This document shows positions 63,664 to 64,000 of a DNA stretch of 64,000 nucleotides, in pieces; the first letter of the stretch is position 1; each line of letters starts with the position of its first letter. The position numbers and the translations under genes were made by a program. The stretch covers positions 2,666,001 to 2,730,000 of the forward strand of contig CM074767.1 of NCBI GenBank assembly GCA_037355855.1. Reading direction: 5' to 3'. The notes beneath the pieces are model-generated. The model was given only the letters and a program-made list of their open reading frames with translations, did not search any database and had not been told where the DNA came from. The DNA is from Pseudo-nitzschia pungens. Lineage: Eukaryota > Bacillariophyta > Bacillariophyceae > Bacillariales > Bacillariaceae.

Positions 63664-64000
63664 CTATGATTTAATAGGATCCCTGCAATAATAGGGGTGG
63701 ACTCTCCTGATGTTAACCCGGTCGGTTACAAAGGGAGCAGTTTCAATAGTTACAGTTCCATTGTCATGGGCCTTGAGCACCTTGTAAGGTCCTTGTCGTG
63801 GGAAGGATAGTTTCGGAATGATGCCCTTCCTTTCCAGGGTGATATAGTCTCCTTCCTTATAGACATGGGGGATCCTCTTACGGTTCTCCCTGATGTTACT
63901 CTTGTGGATACTCTTTTGTTTCCTTGCTTGGATTGCTTCCCAGTCCACTGGGAAATTCACAGGCATAAACATGTCCCGTCCAAACACCAACTGTGCCGGG
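63664..64000 (-). CDS. pol: pol C-terminus of the second E1-family element (runs off the window)
   Basis: The last 112 or so residues of an integrase, nearly identical to E1 pol: VFGRDMFMPVNFP, RENRKRIPHVYKEGDY, LSFPRQGPYKVLKAHDNGTV and NIRRVHPYYCRDP. The frame is open to the window edge, so this copy may be coding-competent. Differences from E1 are few and mostly conservative (VNFPVDW for VHFPADW; YITLERK for YATLERK). Confidence 0.93.
   Translation of the reverse strand, partial: PAQLVFGRDMFMPVNFPVDWEAIQARKQKSIHKSNIRENRKRIPHVYKEGDYITLERKGIIPKLSFPRQGPYKVLKAHDNGTVTIETAPFVTDRVNIRRVHPYYCRDPIKS

Overview
This window looks like nuclear DNA of a photosynthetic stramenopile, most likely a pennate diatom; that is inference. 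The grounds are: short GT-AG introns (about 80-270 nt); secretory signal peptides followed by ASAF-like plastid motifs (an Mpv17-family protein with ASA^W, a prolyl-tRNA synthetase with THAF); a MANF-like protein, a divergent kinesin and an NB-ARC/TPR protein; and Ty3-type retrotransposons. Intergenic DNA is full of short GTAC, ACCGGT and TTACGGTA words. I could not run any database search.

Bases 1-41,000 are gene-dense and almost free of recognisable mobile elements. In order: 3' part of an alpha/beta hydrolase (+); CAMK-like protein kinase (-); CDC45 replication factor (+); plastid-type Mpv17/PMP22 membrane protein (+); PHO80-like cyclin (-); SH3/Tudor-like plus SAM-methyltransferase-like protein (+); organellar prolyl-tRNA synthetase (-); degenerate kinesin-like protein with a SAM domain (+); a five-exon, about 3,476-residue NB-ARC/TPR (STAND) protein with a huge Ser/Arg/acid-rich repetitive N-terminus (-); an AAA ATPase of the Msp1/spastin type (-); a MANF/ARMET-like ER protein (+); and a mitochondrial Oxa1/Cox18-type insertase (-). 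Most introns were placed by checking splice sites and phase by hand. These are unrelated housekeeping and signalling genes, not an operon or cluster.

Bases 41,300-64,000 are a nest of mobile DNA around one ordinary gene, the 20S proteasome beta-2 subunit. E1 (41,322-47,133) is an intact Ty3-type element with LTRs identical by eye and a TCAGT target duplication. A related LTR fragment follows at 47,361. C (48,265-57,809) is a foldback element with a CAG duplication and a minisatellite core. It is split by E2 (49,079-57,191; duplication GCAGC), a second Ty3-type element, which is split in turn by D (53,246-55,580; duplication CAG). D carries the same minisatellite in its own core. F (about 59,848-61,143) is another, nearly palindromic, foldback element. 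A second, diverged copy of the E1 family runs off the right edge.

The most novel-looking signals are: (1) C and D as members of one apparently non-autonomous family sharing a CAG duplication, GA...CGGAA ends, an ACCGCGCGA box and a minisatellite core; (2) gag and pol of both E1 and E2 lying in one frame, separated by a single TGA followed by AT; (3) a perfect palindrome in place of a tRNA primer-binding site directly next to the 5' LTR of both elements; and (4) the hierarchical 17-aa/55-aa repeat domain fused to NB-ARC and TPR modules.
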